Assembly (NCBI GenBank): GCA_951812805.1 | Contig: CATOSZ010000003.1 | Span: 884,557-948,556, forward strand | Length of the DNA: 64,000 nucleotides | Source: an uncultured Alphaproteobacteria bacterium | Lineage (GTDB): Bacteria > Pseudomonadota > Alphaproteobacteria > GCA-2731375 | Direction: 5' to 3' | Part shown: piece by piece, positions 52,464 to 64,000 of the stretch | How the letters are laid out: every line of letters begins with the position of its first letter | Numbering within the stretch: position 1 is the stretch's first letter | The notes under the pieces: model-generated | What the model was told of the DNA's origin: nothing | The model's input: only the letters and a program-made list of their open reading frames with translations | The model's database searches: none | Position numbers and translations under genes: made by a program

Positions 52464-54352
52464 CCGCTGCCGCCTCCCTTCTCCCGCTCGGGCACCCCGC
52501 GCGCGGCGAGGCGCCCGATGGCGCGCCGGCGCAGTGGATCGCGACGCAGCACCTCCTCCATCAGTTCCTTGGCTACCAGCGCCGCCTTGGCGCCGGAGCC
52601 GCCGTGCTCGATGATGAGGGAAAGGGCGTAGCGTGGCGCCTCCGCCGGGGCATAGGCGACGAACAGGCCGTGGTCGCGCAGTTCCCAGGGCGTGCCCTCG
52701 GCCTGCTTGCCGCCGCGCAGCCGCTCCGCCTTGGAAATGCGGCGGACCTGGGCGGTGCCGGTCTTGCCGGCCATGCGGACATCGCCCGCGAGGCTGGCCT
52801 TGCGCGCCGTGCCGCGCGAGCCGTTCACCACCAGGTCCATGCCCTCGCGCACGATGGCCAGATGAGCGGCGGAAAGCCCGAGGGACGGGGCCTCGCCCGC
52901 GCTGCCCTCGCCCTCGCCGACCACCTCGCGCAGCAGGCGCGGCACGATCCGGTTGCCGGTGGCGAGGCGCGCGGTCATCGCCGCGATCTGCAATGGCGTC
53001 ACCAGCATGTAGCCCTGGCCGATGCCGGTGATCAGGGTCTCACCCTGCAGCCACGGCTTGCCGCGTGTCGCCAGCTTCCAGGCCTTGCTCGGGACATGGC
53101 CGCGTTTCTCGCCGGTGAGCTCGACGCCGAGCGCTTCGCCCAGGCCGAAGCGCCGGGCCATCTCGGCGATGCGGTCGATGCCGATACGTTTGGCGACCTC
53201 GTAGAAATAGACGTCGCAGGACTGCGCGATGGCCTCCCGCATGGCGATGTGGCCATGCCCGCCATAGCGATGGCGCCAGCAGTGGAAGGTGTGGTTGCCG
53301 AGCTTCAGCTTGCCGTTGCAGAAAAAGCTTTGGCCGTCGGTGATCAGCCCGGACTCGAGCGCGGCCAGCGCCACCACCATCTTGAAGACACTGCCCGGCG
53401 GATACTGCCCGGCGATCGTCTTGTTGATGAGCGGATGGCGCGGATTGCCGCGCAGCGCGTTCCACGCCTTGGTCGACAGGCCCCGGTTGAAGGCGCCCGG
53501 ATCGAAACTCGGCGTCGAGGTCATGGCCAGGACCTCGCCGGTGTGCGCGTCCAGCACGACGGCGGCGGCGCTTTCGGCCGCCAGGCGGCCGTGCAGACGG
53601 CGCTGCAGCGCGTCGTCGACGGTCAGAACCACATCGCGCCCGGGCTCCCCCTCCTGGCGGCGCAGCTCGCGTATCTCGCGCCCGAAGGCGTTGACCTCCA
53701 CCCGGCTGTTGCCAGCCTTGCCGCGGAGCGCGAGGTCGAAGATCTTCTCGGTGCCGTTCTTGCCGATGCGGAAGTCGGGCAACGTCAGCAGTGGATCGCC
53801 GGTCAGCTCAGCCTCCGAGACGGCGGCGACATAGCCGACGACATGGGCCATGCGCTCGCCCTGGGGATAGTGGCGAAGCTCGCCGACATCCGTGCGCACG
53901 CCGGGCAGGGCGGGCAGGTTGACGTTGATCTTGGCGAAGTCCTTCCAGCTCAGGTTCTCGACCAGGGTGACCGGCACGAAGCGACGGCGACGGTCCATCT
54001 CGCGCTCGATGCGGGCGAGCGTCGCCTGGTCGAGGGAGAGCAGGCCGGAGACCCGGTCGAGCGTCAGCGGCAGGTCCTCCGCCTCGTCCGGGTCGAGCAG
54101 CACGCGGAAATTCGGCCGGTTGCGGGCCAACTCCCGGCCGAAACGGTCGAGGATGCGACCGCGCGGCGGCGGCAGCAGACGGATGTTGATCCGATTTTCC
54201 TCCGCCAGCATGCGGTACTCGTCCGCCTCGACGACCTGGAGGTAGTACATCCGCCCGGCGAGCGCCCCGAAGAGGGAGAGTTGGCCGAGGCCGAGCAGCG
54301 CTGCCCGGCGGGTGAAGGTCTTCTGCCGCTCGCCGTCGCGCCGCTCCGCCAT
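52460..54352 (-). CDS. mrdA: Penicillin-binding protein 2
   Basis: The 630-residue transpeptidase crosslinks peptidoglycan in the elongasome. It has a short cytoplasmic N-terminus, one membrane helix (residues ~14-36), a pedestal domain (~45-230) and the transpeptidase domain. The S-x-x-K is in PPGSVFKMVVALAALE, the S-x-N variant is S-C-D in QSCDVYFYEVAKRIG, and KTG is in MAGKTGTAQV. It is preceded by mreD with a one-base gap and overlaps rodA. Confidence 0.95.
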   Translation of the reverse strand: MAERRDGERQKTFTRRAALLGLGQLSLFGALAGRMYYLQVVEADEYRMLAEENRINIRLLPPPRGRILDRFGRELARNRPNFRVLLDPDEAEDLPLTLDRVSGLLSLDQATLARIEREMDRRRRFVPVTLVENLSWKDFAKINVNLPALPGVRTDVGELRHYPQGERMAHVVGYVAAVSEAELTGDPLLTLPDFRIGKNGTEKIFDLALRGKAGNSRVEVNAFGREIRELRRQEGEPGRDVVLTVDDALQRRLHGRLAAESAAAVVLDAHTGEVLAMTSTPSFDPGAFNRGLSTKAWNALRGNPRHPLINKTIAGQYPPGSVFKMVVALAALESGLITDGQSFFCNGKLKLGNHTFHCWRHRYGGHGHIAMREAIAQSCDVYFYEVAKRIGIDRIAEMARRFGLGEALGVELTGEKRGHVPSKAWKLATRGKPWLQGETLITGIGQGYMLVTPLQIAAMTARLATGNRIVPRLLREVVGEGEGSAGEAPSLGLSAAHLAIVREGMDLVVNGSRGTARKASLAGDVRMAGKTGTAQVRRISKAERLRGGKQAEGTPWELRDHGLFVAYAPAEAPRYALSLIIEHGGSGAKAALVAKELMEEVLRRDPLRRRAIGRLAARGVPEREKGGGSG

Positions 54353-54353
54353 C

Positions 54354-54863
54354 TCAGGCCTCCCCCGGCAGGGCCAGGCGGCGGCCGAGCCAGCCGAACA
54401 GTTCCGCCAGCAGGGGATAGGTGGCGAGCGTGATCAGCAGTTTGAGGCCGACGGCGGCGGGATCGAACAGGACCAGGTGATAGAGCGAGGCGCCGAACCA
54501 GATCAGCGCCATCGTCGCCGTCGCCAGCAGGACAAAGCCGAACCAGGCGACGACGAAGGGTCGCCCGGCGAGCGCGCGGCGCTGGCTGAGGGTCGCGTAT
54601 TGCAGCAGCACCAGGATCAGTGCGCTCAAGCCGAGCGGCGTGCCGCCCAGGACATCGGCGACCAGGCCGATCAAAAAGGCGACGCCGGCCGGCATCGCGC
54701 TCGGCGTGTTGACCGTCCAGTAGTAGACCGCGATGACGCCGAAGGCCGGCAGCAGCGCCGCATCGATGCCGAGCGGCAGGTGCGCCGCGATGATCAACAG
54801 CAGGGCCACGCTCGCCGGCATCAGGCCGCGCAGCCAGACTAGCAGGCGGGAGATCGGCATCAT
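54354..54863 (-). CDS. mreD: Rod-shape protein MreD
   Basis: The 169-residue protein has five hydrophobic helices, with PSAMPAGVAFLIGLVADVLGGTPLGLSAL being the best conserved part of MreD. It bridges the MreC and RodA-PBP2 parts of the elongasome. Identity is supported by its place between mreC and mrdA. Confidence 0.92.
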   Translation of the reverse strand: MMPISRLLVWLRGLMPASVALLLIIAAHLPLGIDAALLPAFGVIAVYYWTVNTPSAMPAGVAFLIGLVADVLGGTPLGLSALILVLLQYATLSQRRALAGRPFVVAWFGFVLLATATMALIWFGASLYHLVLFDPAAVGLKLLITLATYPLLAELFGWLGRRLALPGEA

Positions 54864-54914
54864 GAGCCCGTCCCCCTGTCCAAGGCCGGCGGACCGATAT
54901 CCCTCCCAAGGTGC

Positions 54915-55775
54915 CTATTCCAACGAGCCATCGATCTCTTCCTCGATGCGGATCGGGTCGTTGCGGATCAGCACGGTGTATTCCAGCCGGTTCCAGTCGA
55001 CGAAGGGCGTCACGCGGATCTCCCCCTCCGAGGTCGAGGCGACGCGGCCGACCGGCAGGCCCGGCGGCAGCAGCCCGCCATGGCCGGAGGTCACCAGCCG
55101 ATCGCCCGGGCCGACGGTGGCGTTCTGCGGCAGATAGAGCAGTTTCGGGCGGGCGCTGTTGTCGCCGGCGAGGATGGCGCGCACGCGGCTGCCCTCGATC
55201 CGGACCGGCACCCGGCTGTTCAGGTCGTTCAGCAACAGCAGCCGCGAGGTCCGGCTGCCGACTTCGACGACCCGGCCGGCGAGCCCGCCCTCCGCCATCG
55301 CCGCCTGACCGGGGATCACGCCGTCGTCGCTCCCCGCCGCGATGATCAGCGTGCGCACGAAGGGCCCGCCGGTATCGGCGATGATCCGCCCGGTGACGAA
55401 GCTTTGGCGCGGGTCGGGCCTGAGGTTCAGCTGCGCGCGGAGCACGGCGTTCTCACGCTCGAGGCGTTGGGCGATCTCCTGCCAGGTCGACAGCCGTTCG
55501 ACGTCGCGACGCAGGCGTTCGTTGTCCTGCTGCAAGGTCCAGATGCCGCTGACCGCATCGACGCCGCCGGCGACGGTCTCCAGGGGATGTTCGAGCACGT
55601 TTAGGACCGGCGAGAGAAAGTCCGTCAGGACGGCGCGCAGCCGCAGGGTGGCGTCGTTGTTCGCCTTGCCGATCACCAGCAAAAGCACCGCGGTCGACAA
55701 CAGCAGCAGATAGATCGGCCGCTGGACGACGACGCGCGCCGGGTCCGATAACCTCGCGAGCCGACCGTGCCTCAC
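54915..55775 (-). CDS. mreC: Rod-shape protein MreC
   Basis: The 286-residue protein has a short cytoplasmic part, one helix (~residues 21-38), a coiled coil (~80-118, QQDNERLRRDVERLSTW) and a beta-barrel periplasmic domain with GQAAMAEGGLAGRV and SRVPVRIEGSRVRAIL. It binds and activates PBP2. It lies between mreB and mreD. Confidence 0.95.
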   Translation of the reverse strand: MRHGRLARLSDPARVVVQRPIYLLLLSTAVLLLVIGKANNDATLRLRAVLTDFLSPVLNVLEHPLETVAGGVDAVSGIWTLQQDNERLRRDVERLSTWQEIAQRLERENAVLRAQLNLRPDPRQSFVTGRIIADTGGPFVRTLIIAAGSDDGVIPGQAAMAEGGLAGRVVEVGSRTSRLLLLNDLNSRVPVRIEGSRVRAILAGDNSARPKLLYLPQNATVGPGDRLVTSGHGGLLPPGLPVGRVASTSEGEIRVTPFVDWNRLEYTVLIRNDPIRIEEEIDGSLE

Positions 55776-55829
55776 CCGAGCGGTCCTCTTTCAAACGCGA
55801 CCCTTGGCGCGTTTCCCGTGCTTCCGGCT

Positions 55830-58285
<2,456 letters not shown>

Positions 58286-58795
58286 TTACATTTCCTCCGC
58301 CCCGCGCGCGATGGCGACGACGCCGGTGCGCGAGACCTCGACCAGGCCGAGGGGGCGCATCAGGTCGATGAAGGCGTCGATCTTCGACGAGGCGCCGGTC
58401 ATCTCGAAGACGAAGCTGCGGTTGGTCGAGTCCACCGCGCGGGCGCGGAAGATATCGGCGATGCGCAGGCTTTCGATCCTGTCGTCGCCCGCGCCGGCGA
58501 CCTTGATCAACGCCATCTCGCGCTCGACGGAGGGACCGTCGAGGGTGAGGTCGGTCACCCGGTGCACCGGCACCAGGCGATCGAGCTGGGCCTTGATCTG
58601 CTCGATCACCATCATGGTCCCGGTGGTGACGACGGTGATGCGCGAACGCACCGCGCCCGCGTCGACCTCGGCGACCGTCAGGCTTTCGATGTTGTAGCCC
58701 CGACCCGAGAACAGGCCGATGACACGCGCGAGCACACCCGGCTCGTTATCGACCAGGACGGCGATCGTGTGTCGTTGTTCCTCGGCAGCACTCAT
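58286..58795 (-). CDS. ilvN: Acetolactate synthase small (regulatory) subunit
   Basis: The 169-residue subunit has an N-terminal ACT domain (HTIAVLVDNEPGVLARVIGLFSGRGYNIESLTV) that binds valine for feedback control, and a C-terminal half ending GLVEVSRTGVVAIARG. It lies 32 bases after ilvB. The long open frame further upstream is a shadow of ilvB. Confidence 0.95.
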   Translation of the reverse strand: MSAAEEQRHTIAVLVDNEPGVLARVIGLFSGRGYNIESLTVAEVDAGAVRSRITVVTTGTMMVIEQIKAQLDRLVPVHRVTDLTLDGPSVEREMALIKVAGAGDDRIESLRIADIFRARAVDSTNRSFVFEMTGASSKIDAFIDLMRPLGLVEVSRTGVVAIARGAEEM

Positions 58796-58827
58796 CTCGA
58801 GGCTCCTCCCCGCCCGGCGGCCGACGC

Positions 58828-60633
58828 TCAGACCAGGGCCATGCCGGCGTCGGTCACGCCCGGCTGGTCCTTGTCGGCATTGGTCGAGAGGATCATCTCG
58901 TTGTGCGGCGCGCCGGAGGGCACCATCGGCAGGCAGTTCTCCTCGCGCTCCACCAGGATATCGGCGATCACCGGCTGGTCGCTGTCGATCATCGTCTTGA
59001 TGACGTCGTCCAGCTCGTCGGCCTTGGTGGCGCGCAGGCCGACGCCCCCGAAACTTTCCGCCAGCTTGACGAAATCGGGCAACGCCGCGACGTAGCTCTC
59101 GGCATAGCGGCCACCGTGCAGCAGCTCCTGCCACTGGCGCACCATGCCCATCCACTGGTTGTTGAGGATGAAGACCTTCACCGGCAGGGAGTACTGCCGC
59201 GCCGTGCACATCTCCTGGATGTTCATCAGGATCGAGGCTTCGCCCGCGACATCGATGACGAGGGCGTCGGGATAGGCCGTCTGCACGCCGATCGCCGCCG
59301 GCAGGCCGTAGCCCATGGTGCCGAGGCCGCCCGAGGTCATCCAACGGTTCGGCTCCTCGAACTTGAGGTACTGCGCCGCCCACATCTGGTGCTGGCCGAC
59401 CTCGGTGGTGAAGTAGGTGTTGCGGTCCGCGGTCAGGGTCTGCAGGCGTTCCAGCGCGTATTGCGGCTTGATGATCTCGCCCTGCTGCTCGTAGGCCAGG
59501 CAGTCGCGGGCGCGCCAGCCTTCGATCTGGCTCCACCAGGCGCCGATGGCGTCGGCGTCGGCGGATTTCCGCTCGCCCTCCCACAACGCCAGCATCGCCT
59601 CCAGGATACGGCCGGCGTCGCCGATAATCGGCACGTCGACCATGACATTCTTGTTGATCGAGGAGGGATCGATATCGATGTGGATCTTGGTCGAGTTGGG
59701 ACTGAAGGCGTCGAGCCGCCCGGTCACCCGGTCGTCGAAGCGGGCACCGACGTTGATCATCAGATCGCAGCCGTGCATCGTCAGGTTGGCCTCGTAGGTG
59801 CCGTGCATCCCCAGCATGCCGAGGAACTGAGAATCGGAGGCCGGATAGGCGCCGAGGCCCATCAGCGTGCTGGTGATCGGAAAGCCGGTCGTCTTCACCA
59901 GCTTGCGCAGGGTTTCCGCCGCCGCCGGGCCGGCATTGATGACGCCGCCGCCGGTGTAGAACACCGGGCGCCGCGCCTTGGCCATCAGCTCGACCGCGCG
60001 GCGGATCTGGTCGCCGTCGCCCTCCACGCGCGGGTGGTAGGAGCGGTGCGGCACCTCCTCCGGCGCCTGGTAGGTGCCTTCCTCGATGCAGACGTCCTTC
60101 GGCAGGTCGACCACCACCGGGCCCGGCCGGCCGTGCGTCGCGACATGGAAGGCCTCGTGCATCACCCGGGCGACGTCGTCGGGACGCTTCACCAGGTAGT
60201 TGTGCTTGGTGCAGGGCCGGGTGATGCCGACGGTGTCCGCCTCCTGGAAGGCGTCGTTGCCGATCATGTGGGTTGGCACCTGGCCGGTCAGGCAGATGAC
60301 GGGAATCGAATCCATCAACGCGTCGGTCAGGCCGGTCACCGCATTGGTCGCACCGGGGCCGGAGGTCACCAGCACGACGCCGGGCTTGCCGGTGGCGCGG
60401 GCGTACCCCTCCGCCGCGTGGACGGCACCGCCTTCCTGGCGGACGAGGATGTGGCGGACCGAGTTCTGCTTGAAGAGGGCATCGTAGATCGGCAGGACCG
60501 CGCCGCCCGGATAGCCGAAGACGACCTCGACACCCTGATCGGCCAGAGCCTTGATGATCATTTCCGCGCCGGACATCCGTTTCGCCGGCGCCGCCTCGCC
60601 GTCATCGGCGGCGGTGTCTTCGCTCAGGGTCAT
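58828..60633 (-). CDS. ilvB: Acetolactate synthase large (catalytic) subunit
   Basis: The 601-residue TPP enzyme condenses pyruvates in branched-chain amino acid synthesis. [15 protein letters not shown] carries the first motif with the catalytic glutamate region nearby ([16 protein letters not shown]). The TPP/Mg motif is [15 protein letters not shown], with GEA instead of GDG, as is usual in alphaproteobacterial enzymes. ATG 60633 is chosen for the purine-rich GAGGAGTGGGTGGG upstream. It heads ilvB-ilvN-ilvC. Confidence 0.95.
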   Translation of the reverse strand: MTLSEDTAADDGEAAPAKRMSGAEMIIKALADQGVEVVFGYPGGAVLPIYDALFKQNSVRHILVRQEGGAVHAAEGYARATGKPGVVLVTSGPGATNAVTGLTDALMDSIPVICLTGQVPTHMIGNDAFQEADTVGITRPCTKHNYLVKRPDDVARVMHEAFHVATHGRPGPVVVDLPKDVCIEEGTYQAPEEVPHRSYHPRVEGDGDQIRRAVELMAKARRPVFYTGGGVINAGPAAAETLRKLVKTTGFPITSTLMGLGAYPASDSQFLGMLGMHGTYEANLTMHGCDLMINVGARFDDRVTGRLDAFSPNSTKIHIDIDPSSINKNVMVDVPIIGDAGRILEAMLALWEGERKSADADAIGAWWSQIEGWRARDCLAYEQQGEIIKPQYALERLQTLTADRNTYFTTEVGQHQMWAAQYLKFEEPNRWMTSGGLGTMGYGLPAAIGVQTAYPDALVIDVAGEASILMNIQEMCTARQYSLPVKVFILNNQWMGMVRQWQELLHGGRYAESYVAALPDFVKLAESFGGVGLRATKADELDDVIKTMIDSDQPVIADILVEREENCLPMVPSGAPHNEMILSTNADKDQPGVTDAGMALV

Positions 60634-60700
60634 CCCACCCACTCCTCACCCTCCCGCTTCGGCGCCGCCCAGGCACCGCAAACGCGGAGGATCACCTGCC

Positions 60701-60742
60701 AAAAAAAATCGTGGCCCCGAAGCTCAACCAAGCCTGAGGGCC
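60701..60742 (-). terminator. Terminator-like hairpin in the ilvB leader
   Basis: On the minus strand GGCCC (60738-60742 region) and GGGCC (60713-60717) close a stem that also contains CTCA/TGAG, followed by ACGA and eight T (60701-60708). It may end miaA transcripts or attenuate ilvB. Confidence 0.55.
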
Positions 60743-60826
60743 GACGAACGAAGCGCCCGCCCCGCAGTTCCGCTTCCGAAGCGAAAAAGCCCGGAAAACT
60801 CGGCGCGCGTGCGGACGAACGAGCGG

Positions 60827-60855
60827 AACATAGTGGCTCATTCCGGGCGGGTCAA
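60827..60855 (-). promoter_or_regulatory. Candidate ilvB promoter
   Basis: On the minus strand TTGACC (60850-60855) and TATGTT (60827-60832) are exactly 17 bases apart. Start of transcription would be near 60820, at the very end of miaA, leaving a leader of about 187 bases before ilvB. Confidence 0.6.
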
Positions 60856-61776
60856 CAAAAATCGACTTACAATCGGAATGATTTCGTACGGAAAACTTGT
60901 CGATTCTTGCGCTTCGATATGAATCCACGAACGCATCTTGTTTCGCTGCCAGGTGAGCTGCCGCTTGGCGTAGCGGCGGCTCGCCTGCTTGGCGCCGGCC
61001 AGGGCCGCGTCCAGGGTATTTTCGCCCGCCGCATGGGCGAGCAGTTCACGCAGGCCCACCGCCTTCATCGCCGGCAGGTCGGCGGCGAGGCCGAGCTCGC
61101 GGAAGGCCCGCACCTCGTCCATGACGCCGGCCGCGAGCATGGCGTCGAGACGCCGCTCGATCCGGGCATAGAGCCGCGCGCGTGGCAGGTCGAGGGTGAT
61201 ACCGAGCCAGGGCAGCGCCAAGGGAACCGACGGTGCCGCCAGCCAGGCGGAGAGCGGCCGTCCCGTCCCCTCCAGCACCTCGAGGGCCCGCAGCAGGCGT
61301 TGTGGATCGCTCGCGCCGATGCGGGCCGCGCTCGGGGCATCGCCCGCCGTCAAGTCCCGGTGCAAGGACGCCGCCCCCTCGGCGTCGAGGCGGGCGCTCA
61401 ACCGGGCGCGCACGGCGTCGTCGATGTCGGGGATTTCCGCCAGGCCCTCGGTCAAGGCCATGAAATAGAGCCCGGTGCCGCCGACCACGATCGGCACCCG
61501 CCCGGCGGCGCGGATACCGGTCACGGCCGCGAGGGCGGCCCGGCGCCAGCGTACGGCGTTGCCGGGCTCGGCGGTCGACTGGACGCCATAGAGATGGTGC
61601 GGCACCGCCGCCTCGTCCGCCGGGCTCGGCCGCGCCGTGACGATACGGAGTTCGCGGTAGACCTGCATGCTGTCGGCATTGATGATCTCGCCGTCCACCG
61701 CCTCGGCGAGGCGAAGTGCCAGGGCCGACTTGCCGCTGGCCGTCGGCCCGGCTATCAGGATCAGTGGTGGCGCCAT
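60838..61776 (-). CDS. miaA: tRNA dimethylallyltransferase MiaA
   Basis: The 312-residue enzyme prenylates A37 of tRNAs reading U-starting codons. The P-loop ILIAGPTASGKSALALRL, DSMQVYRELRIVTARP, VVGGTGLYFMAL and RYAKRQLTWQRN are diagnostic. ATG 61776 is preceded by GAGGACGGCAGAG. It is divergent from serB (70 bases apart) and directly upstream of ilvB. Length is normal. Confidence 0.96.
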   Translation of the reverse strand: MAPPLILIAGPTASGKSALALRLAEAVDGEIINADSMQVYRELRIVTARPSPADEAAVPHHLYGVQSTAEPGNAVRWRRAALAAVTGIRAAGRVPIVVGGTGLYFMALTEGLAEIPDIDDAVRARLSARLDAEGAASLHRDLTAGDAPSAARIGASDPQRLLRALEVLEGTGRPLSAWLAAPSVPLALPWLGITLDLPRARLYARIERRLDAMLAAGVMDEVRAFRELGLAADLPAMKAVGLRELLAHAAGENTLDAALAGAKQASRRYAKRQLTWQRNKMRSWIHIEAQESTSFPYEIIPIVSRFLLTRPE

Positions 61777-61846
61777 CGTCTCTGCCGTCCTCGGCCCGGG
61801 CGGATGGCGGCCCCTCTTTCCTTTGGACCGCCGCCGGGTGCCCGCG

Positions 61847-62722
61847 ATGAAACACGTCCTGACCTTGATCGGCAAGCCGTTGACCCCCGAACAGGTCGCC
61901 CGGGCGGCACAGCTGGCGGACGCCGGCCCGCCGGACTGGCTGGTGCCCGAACTCGCCTGCGACCTGCCGCTGTCGGGCCCGCCGGCCGCCGGCCTCGAGG
62001 CGCAGGTGCGCGCGGCGCTGGAGGGGGCGGCGGTGGACCTGGCGATCCAGCCGGTGGCGGGGCGGCGCAAGCAATTGCTGATCGCCGACATGGACTCGAC
62101 CTTCATCACCGTCGAATGCATCGACGAGATGGCCGCCGCCTTCGGCATCGGCGCGCAAATCGCCGAGATCACGCGCCGCGCGATGCGCGGAGAGCTCGAC
62201 TTCGCGCAGGCCCTGCGCGAGCGGGTGGCGATGCTGGCGGGCTTCGCGCGCGCCGATCTCGACGCGGTCTGGGAAGACCGTATCACTCTAATGCCCGGCG
62301 GGCGCGCCCTGGTCGCCACGATGCGGGCCAACGGCGCCTTCACGGCGCTCGTCTCAGGCGGCTTCGACGTCTTCACGAGCCGGGTGCGCCGGGCGGTCGG
62401 CTTCGACCTCGATCTCGCCAACCGCCTGCTGCTGGCCGACGACCGCCTGACCGGCGCGGTGGCGGAACCGATCCTCGGTGCCGACGCCAAGCGCGAAACC
62501 CTCGACCGCCTGCTGGCCGAACGGGGCCTCGACGCGTCCCAGGCGCTCGCCGTCGGCGACGGAGCCAACGATGCGGCGATGATCAGCGCCGCCGGCCTGG
62601 GCGTCGCCTATCACGCGAAGCCCATCCTGGCCGAGATCGCCGACGTTCGCGTCGAGCACGGCGACCTCGCGACGCTGCTCTATATCCAAGGCTACCGTGC
62701 GGGCGAGATCGTCGTGGATTGA
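61847..62722 (+). CDS. serB: Phosphoserine phosphatase
   Basis: The 291-residue HAD-family enzyme makes the last step of serine synthesis. DMDSTFITVECIDE holds the nucleophile Asp, ALVSGGFDVFTSRV and LAVGDGANDAAMISAAG are the remaining HAD motifs. The N-terminal ~75 residues are a small regulatory ACT-like part. ATG 61847 fits the family start. Confidence 0.94.
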   Translation: MKHVLTLIGKPLTPEQVARAAQLADAGPPDWLVPELACDLPLSGPPAAGLEAQVRAALEGAAVDLAIQPVAGRRKQLLIADMDSTFITVECIDEMAAAFGIGAQIAEITRRAMRGELDFAQALRERVAMLAGFARADLDAVWEDRITLMPGGRALVATMRANGAFTALVSGGFDVFTSRVRRAVGFDLDLANRLLLADDRLTGAVAEPILGADAKRETLDRLLAERGLDASQALAVGDGANDAAMISAAGLGVAYHAKPILAEIADVRVEHGDLATLLYIQGYRAGEIVVD

Positions 62723-62820
62723 GCGGCGCGCCCAGGGCACATTGTCGTCGGCGGCACGCTTGTGCCAGTCTTGGCGCACGTCACGCGATCCCGTCCGCAC
62801 AATTTCCGAGGAATGCCGCC

Positions 62821-64000
62821 ATGACCGAGACCATTGCCGACTTCGCCTTCCTGAAGGGCGTGAAGGTGATCGACTTCACCCAGTTCGAGGCGGGGCCGTC
62901 CTGCACCGAGGCGCTGGCCTGGCTCGGCGCGGACGTGGTGAAGATCGAGAATCCGCTGCGCGGCGATCCCGGGCGCCGCCTGCGGCCGAACCAGCCGGAC
63001 AACGACCCCTACTACTTCCACATGTTCAACGCCAACAAACGCTCGGCGACCGTCAACCTGAAGTCCGAGGAAGGCCTCGCCCTGATCAAGCAGATGATCG
63101 CCGAGGCCGACGTGATGATCGAGAACTTCGCGCCGGGCGCGATCGAGCGGCTGGGCCTCGGCTACGACGTGGTGAAGGCAATCAATCCGGGCCTCATCTT
63201 CGCGCAGGTCAAAGGCTTCGGCGAGGGCAGCCCGTTCGAGAAGAACCTGGCCTTCGACATGATCGCGCAGGCCTGCGGCGGCACCTTCTCGGTCACCGGC
63301 GAGGCGGACGGCCAGCCGACCCGGCCGGGCGTGACGATCGGCGACACCGGCACCGGCATGCTGATGGCGATCACCATCCTCGGGGCGCTGTATGAACGCC
63401 GGGAAAGCGGCGAAGGCCATCGCCTGCAGGTCGCCATGCAGGACGCGATGCTGCACTACATGCGGGTCAACTTCGCGACGCAAGGTCTCACCGGCCGGGC
63501 GGCGGAGCGGGGCGGCGCCAAGATCCCGGGCGTGGTGAACGCGCCGATGGGGCTTTATCCCTGCGCGCCCGGCGGCTCCAACGACTGGGTCTACATCATG
63601 ACCAGCCGGGCCAATCCGGACCATTGGGACCGCCTGCTGGGCGTCATCGGGCGGGACGACCTGATCGGCGACGCGCGCTATGCGACGCCCGCCGACCGGG
63701 TCGAACGCGACGCGGAGGTCGACGACGTGATCTCGGAATGGACCCGCACCCAGGACAAGTTCGAAGCAATGCGCAGAATCGGCGAGGCCGGCATTCCGGC
63801 GGGCGCGGTGCTGGACACGGACGAGCTGAACAACGACGCCACCTTCGAGGAGCGCGGCGTGATGCAGACCATGCACCATCCCGTCCACCGTCCCTTCAAG
63901 ATGCCGGGCTGGCCGGTCCGCGTCGACGGCCAGGCGACCCGTGTGACCTCGTCACCGGTCCTGGGCGAGCACACGGAAACGGTGATCGGCGAATGGCTCG
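62821..64000 (+). CDS. CaiB/BaiF-family CoA-transferase, 5' part
   Basis: The frame is open from ATG 62821 to the window end (393 codons), so the last part is missing; family length is about 400. KVIDFTQFEAGPSCTEALAWLGADVVKIE, DPYYFHMFNANKRS, FAPGAIERLGLGYDVVKAINPGLIFAQVKGFG and FDMIAQACGG, with the likely catalytic aspartate, match the formyl-CoA transferase-like class III CoA-transferases. It swaps CoA between an acyl-CoA and a free acid. Substrate is unknown. Confidence 0.92.
   Translation, partial: MTETIADFAFLKGVKVIDFTQFEAGPSCTEALAWLGADVVKIENPLRGDPGRRLRPNQPDNDPYYFHMFNANKRSATVNLKSEEGLALIKQMIAEADVMIENFAPGAIERLGLGYDVVKAINPGLIFAQVKGFGEGSPFEKNLAFDMIAQACGGTFSVTGEADGQPTRPGVTIGDTGTGMLMAITILGALYERRESGEGHRLQVAMQDAMLHYMRVNFATQGLTGRAAERGGAKIPGVVNAPMGLYPCAPGGSNDWVYIMTSRANPDHWDRLLGVIGRDDLIGDARYATPADRVERDAEVDDVISEWTRTQDKFEAMRRIGEAGIPAGAVLDTDELNNDATFEERGVMQTMHHPVHRPFKMPGWPVRVDGQATRVTSSPVLGEHTETVIGEWL

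Noticed and set aside
60724..60831. 35-codon frame after miaA as an ilv leader peptide
   Set aside because: It is rich in Arg, Ser, Phe and Gly, has no isoleucine and one valine, and its ATG falls inside the proposed -10 box.

Overview
The window is GC-rich chromosomal DNA of an alphaproteobacterium, most likely from the Rhodospirillales or a related marine or soil lineage. I infer this from the rpsF-rpsR-DUF2232-rplI order, a TrcR/DUF1013 cell-cycle regulator, an alphaproteobacterial-type IlvB, an intact mreBCD-mrdA-rodA cluster, and many CaiB/BaiF, acyl-CoA dehydrogenase, hydantoinase and ABC-transporter genes. No rRNA, tRNA or CRISPR array was seen.

Layout. 1-5.4 kb: a plus-strand operon (unknown partial gene, EHMPER-motif protein, class C beta-lactamase-like hydrolase, amidohydrolase, GT87-like membrane protein). 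Its second gene is split by an ISAs1 element and its last gene carries a frameshift. 5.4-10.7 kb: a complete carbohydrate-type ABC importer plus a secreted protein of unknown function. 10.9-14.7 kb: an enolase-superfamily dehydratase, convergent with a reductase/methyltransferase pair. 14.8-17.3 kb: the ribosomal S6/S18/L9 operon with a visible promoter. 17.5-21 kb: ABM monooxygenase, AraC regulator, a frameshifted methyltransferase and a quinone oxidoreductase. 21.2-26.6 kb: a translationally coupled hydantoinase A/B and N-acyl-D-amino-acid deacylase operon, followed by a hairpin repeat and a rhizobial-type asparaginase. 27.8-34.9 kb: RNA-modification genes (SpoU methylase, rlmN, dusA), trcR, and a coupled alcohol dehydrogenase and YcaQ-like gene. 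34.9-35.7 kb: a small island with a transposase scrap and an M15 peptidase. 35.7-46.4 kb: MFS transporter, methyltransferase, membrane protein, fused 2-oxoacid dehydrogenase E1, TauD-like dioxygenase, small secreted protein, mobA-fdhD, a frameshifted acyl-CoA dehydrogenase and a Na/Pi symporter. 46.4-49.6 kb: a polyamine-type ABC importer with no ATPase. 49.9-51.1 kb: a second ISAs1 copy. 51.1-56.9 kb: the cell-elongation operon. 57.2-64 kb: ilvC, ilvN, ilvB, miaA, serB and a partial CoA-transferase.

The clearest unexpected signals are as follows. (1) Two ISAs1 copies, identical in protein and matching wherever I compared their DNA, each have a 10-bp target duplication. Both interrupted reading frames can be rebuilt exactly by removing the element. 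(2) One of these is an unrecognised 70-residue membrane protein gene sitting 14 bases behind rodA at the end of the mre operon. (3) Three separate genes carry single-base frameshifts whose alternate frames restore the family C-terminus. (4) There is a 95-bp REP-like palindrome, and a triple hairpin repeat upstream of mreB. (5) ilvB has a good promoter followed by a terminator-like hairpin in its leader. I found no defence island and no obviously new multi-gene system. The small mre-operon membrane protein is the best candidate for something undescribed.
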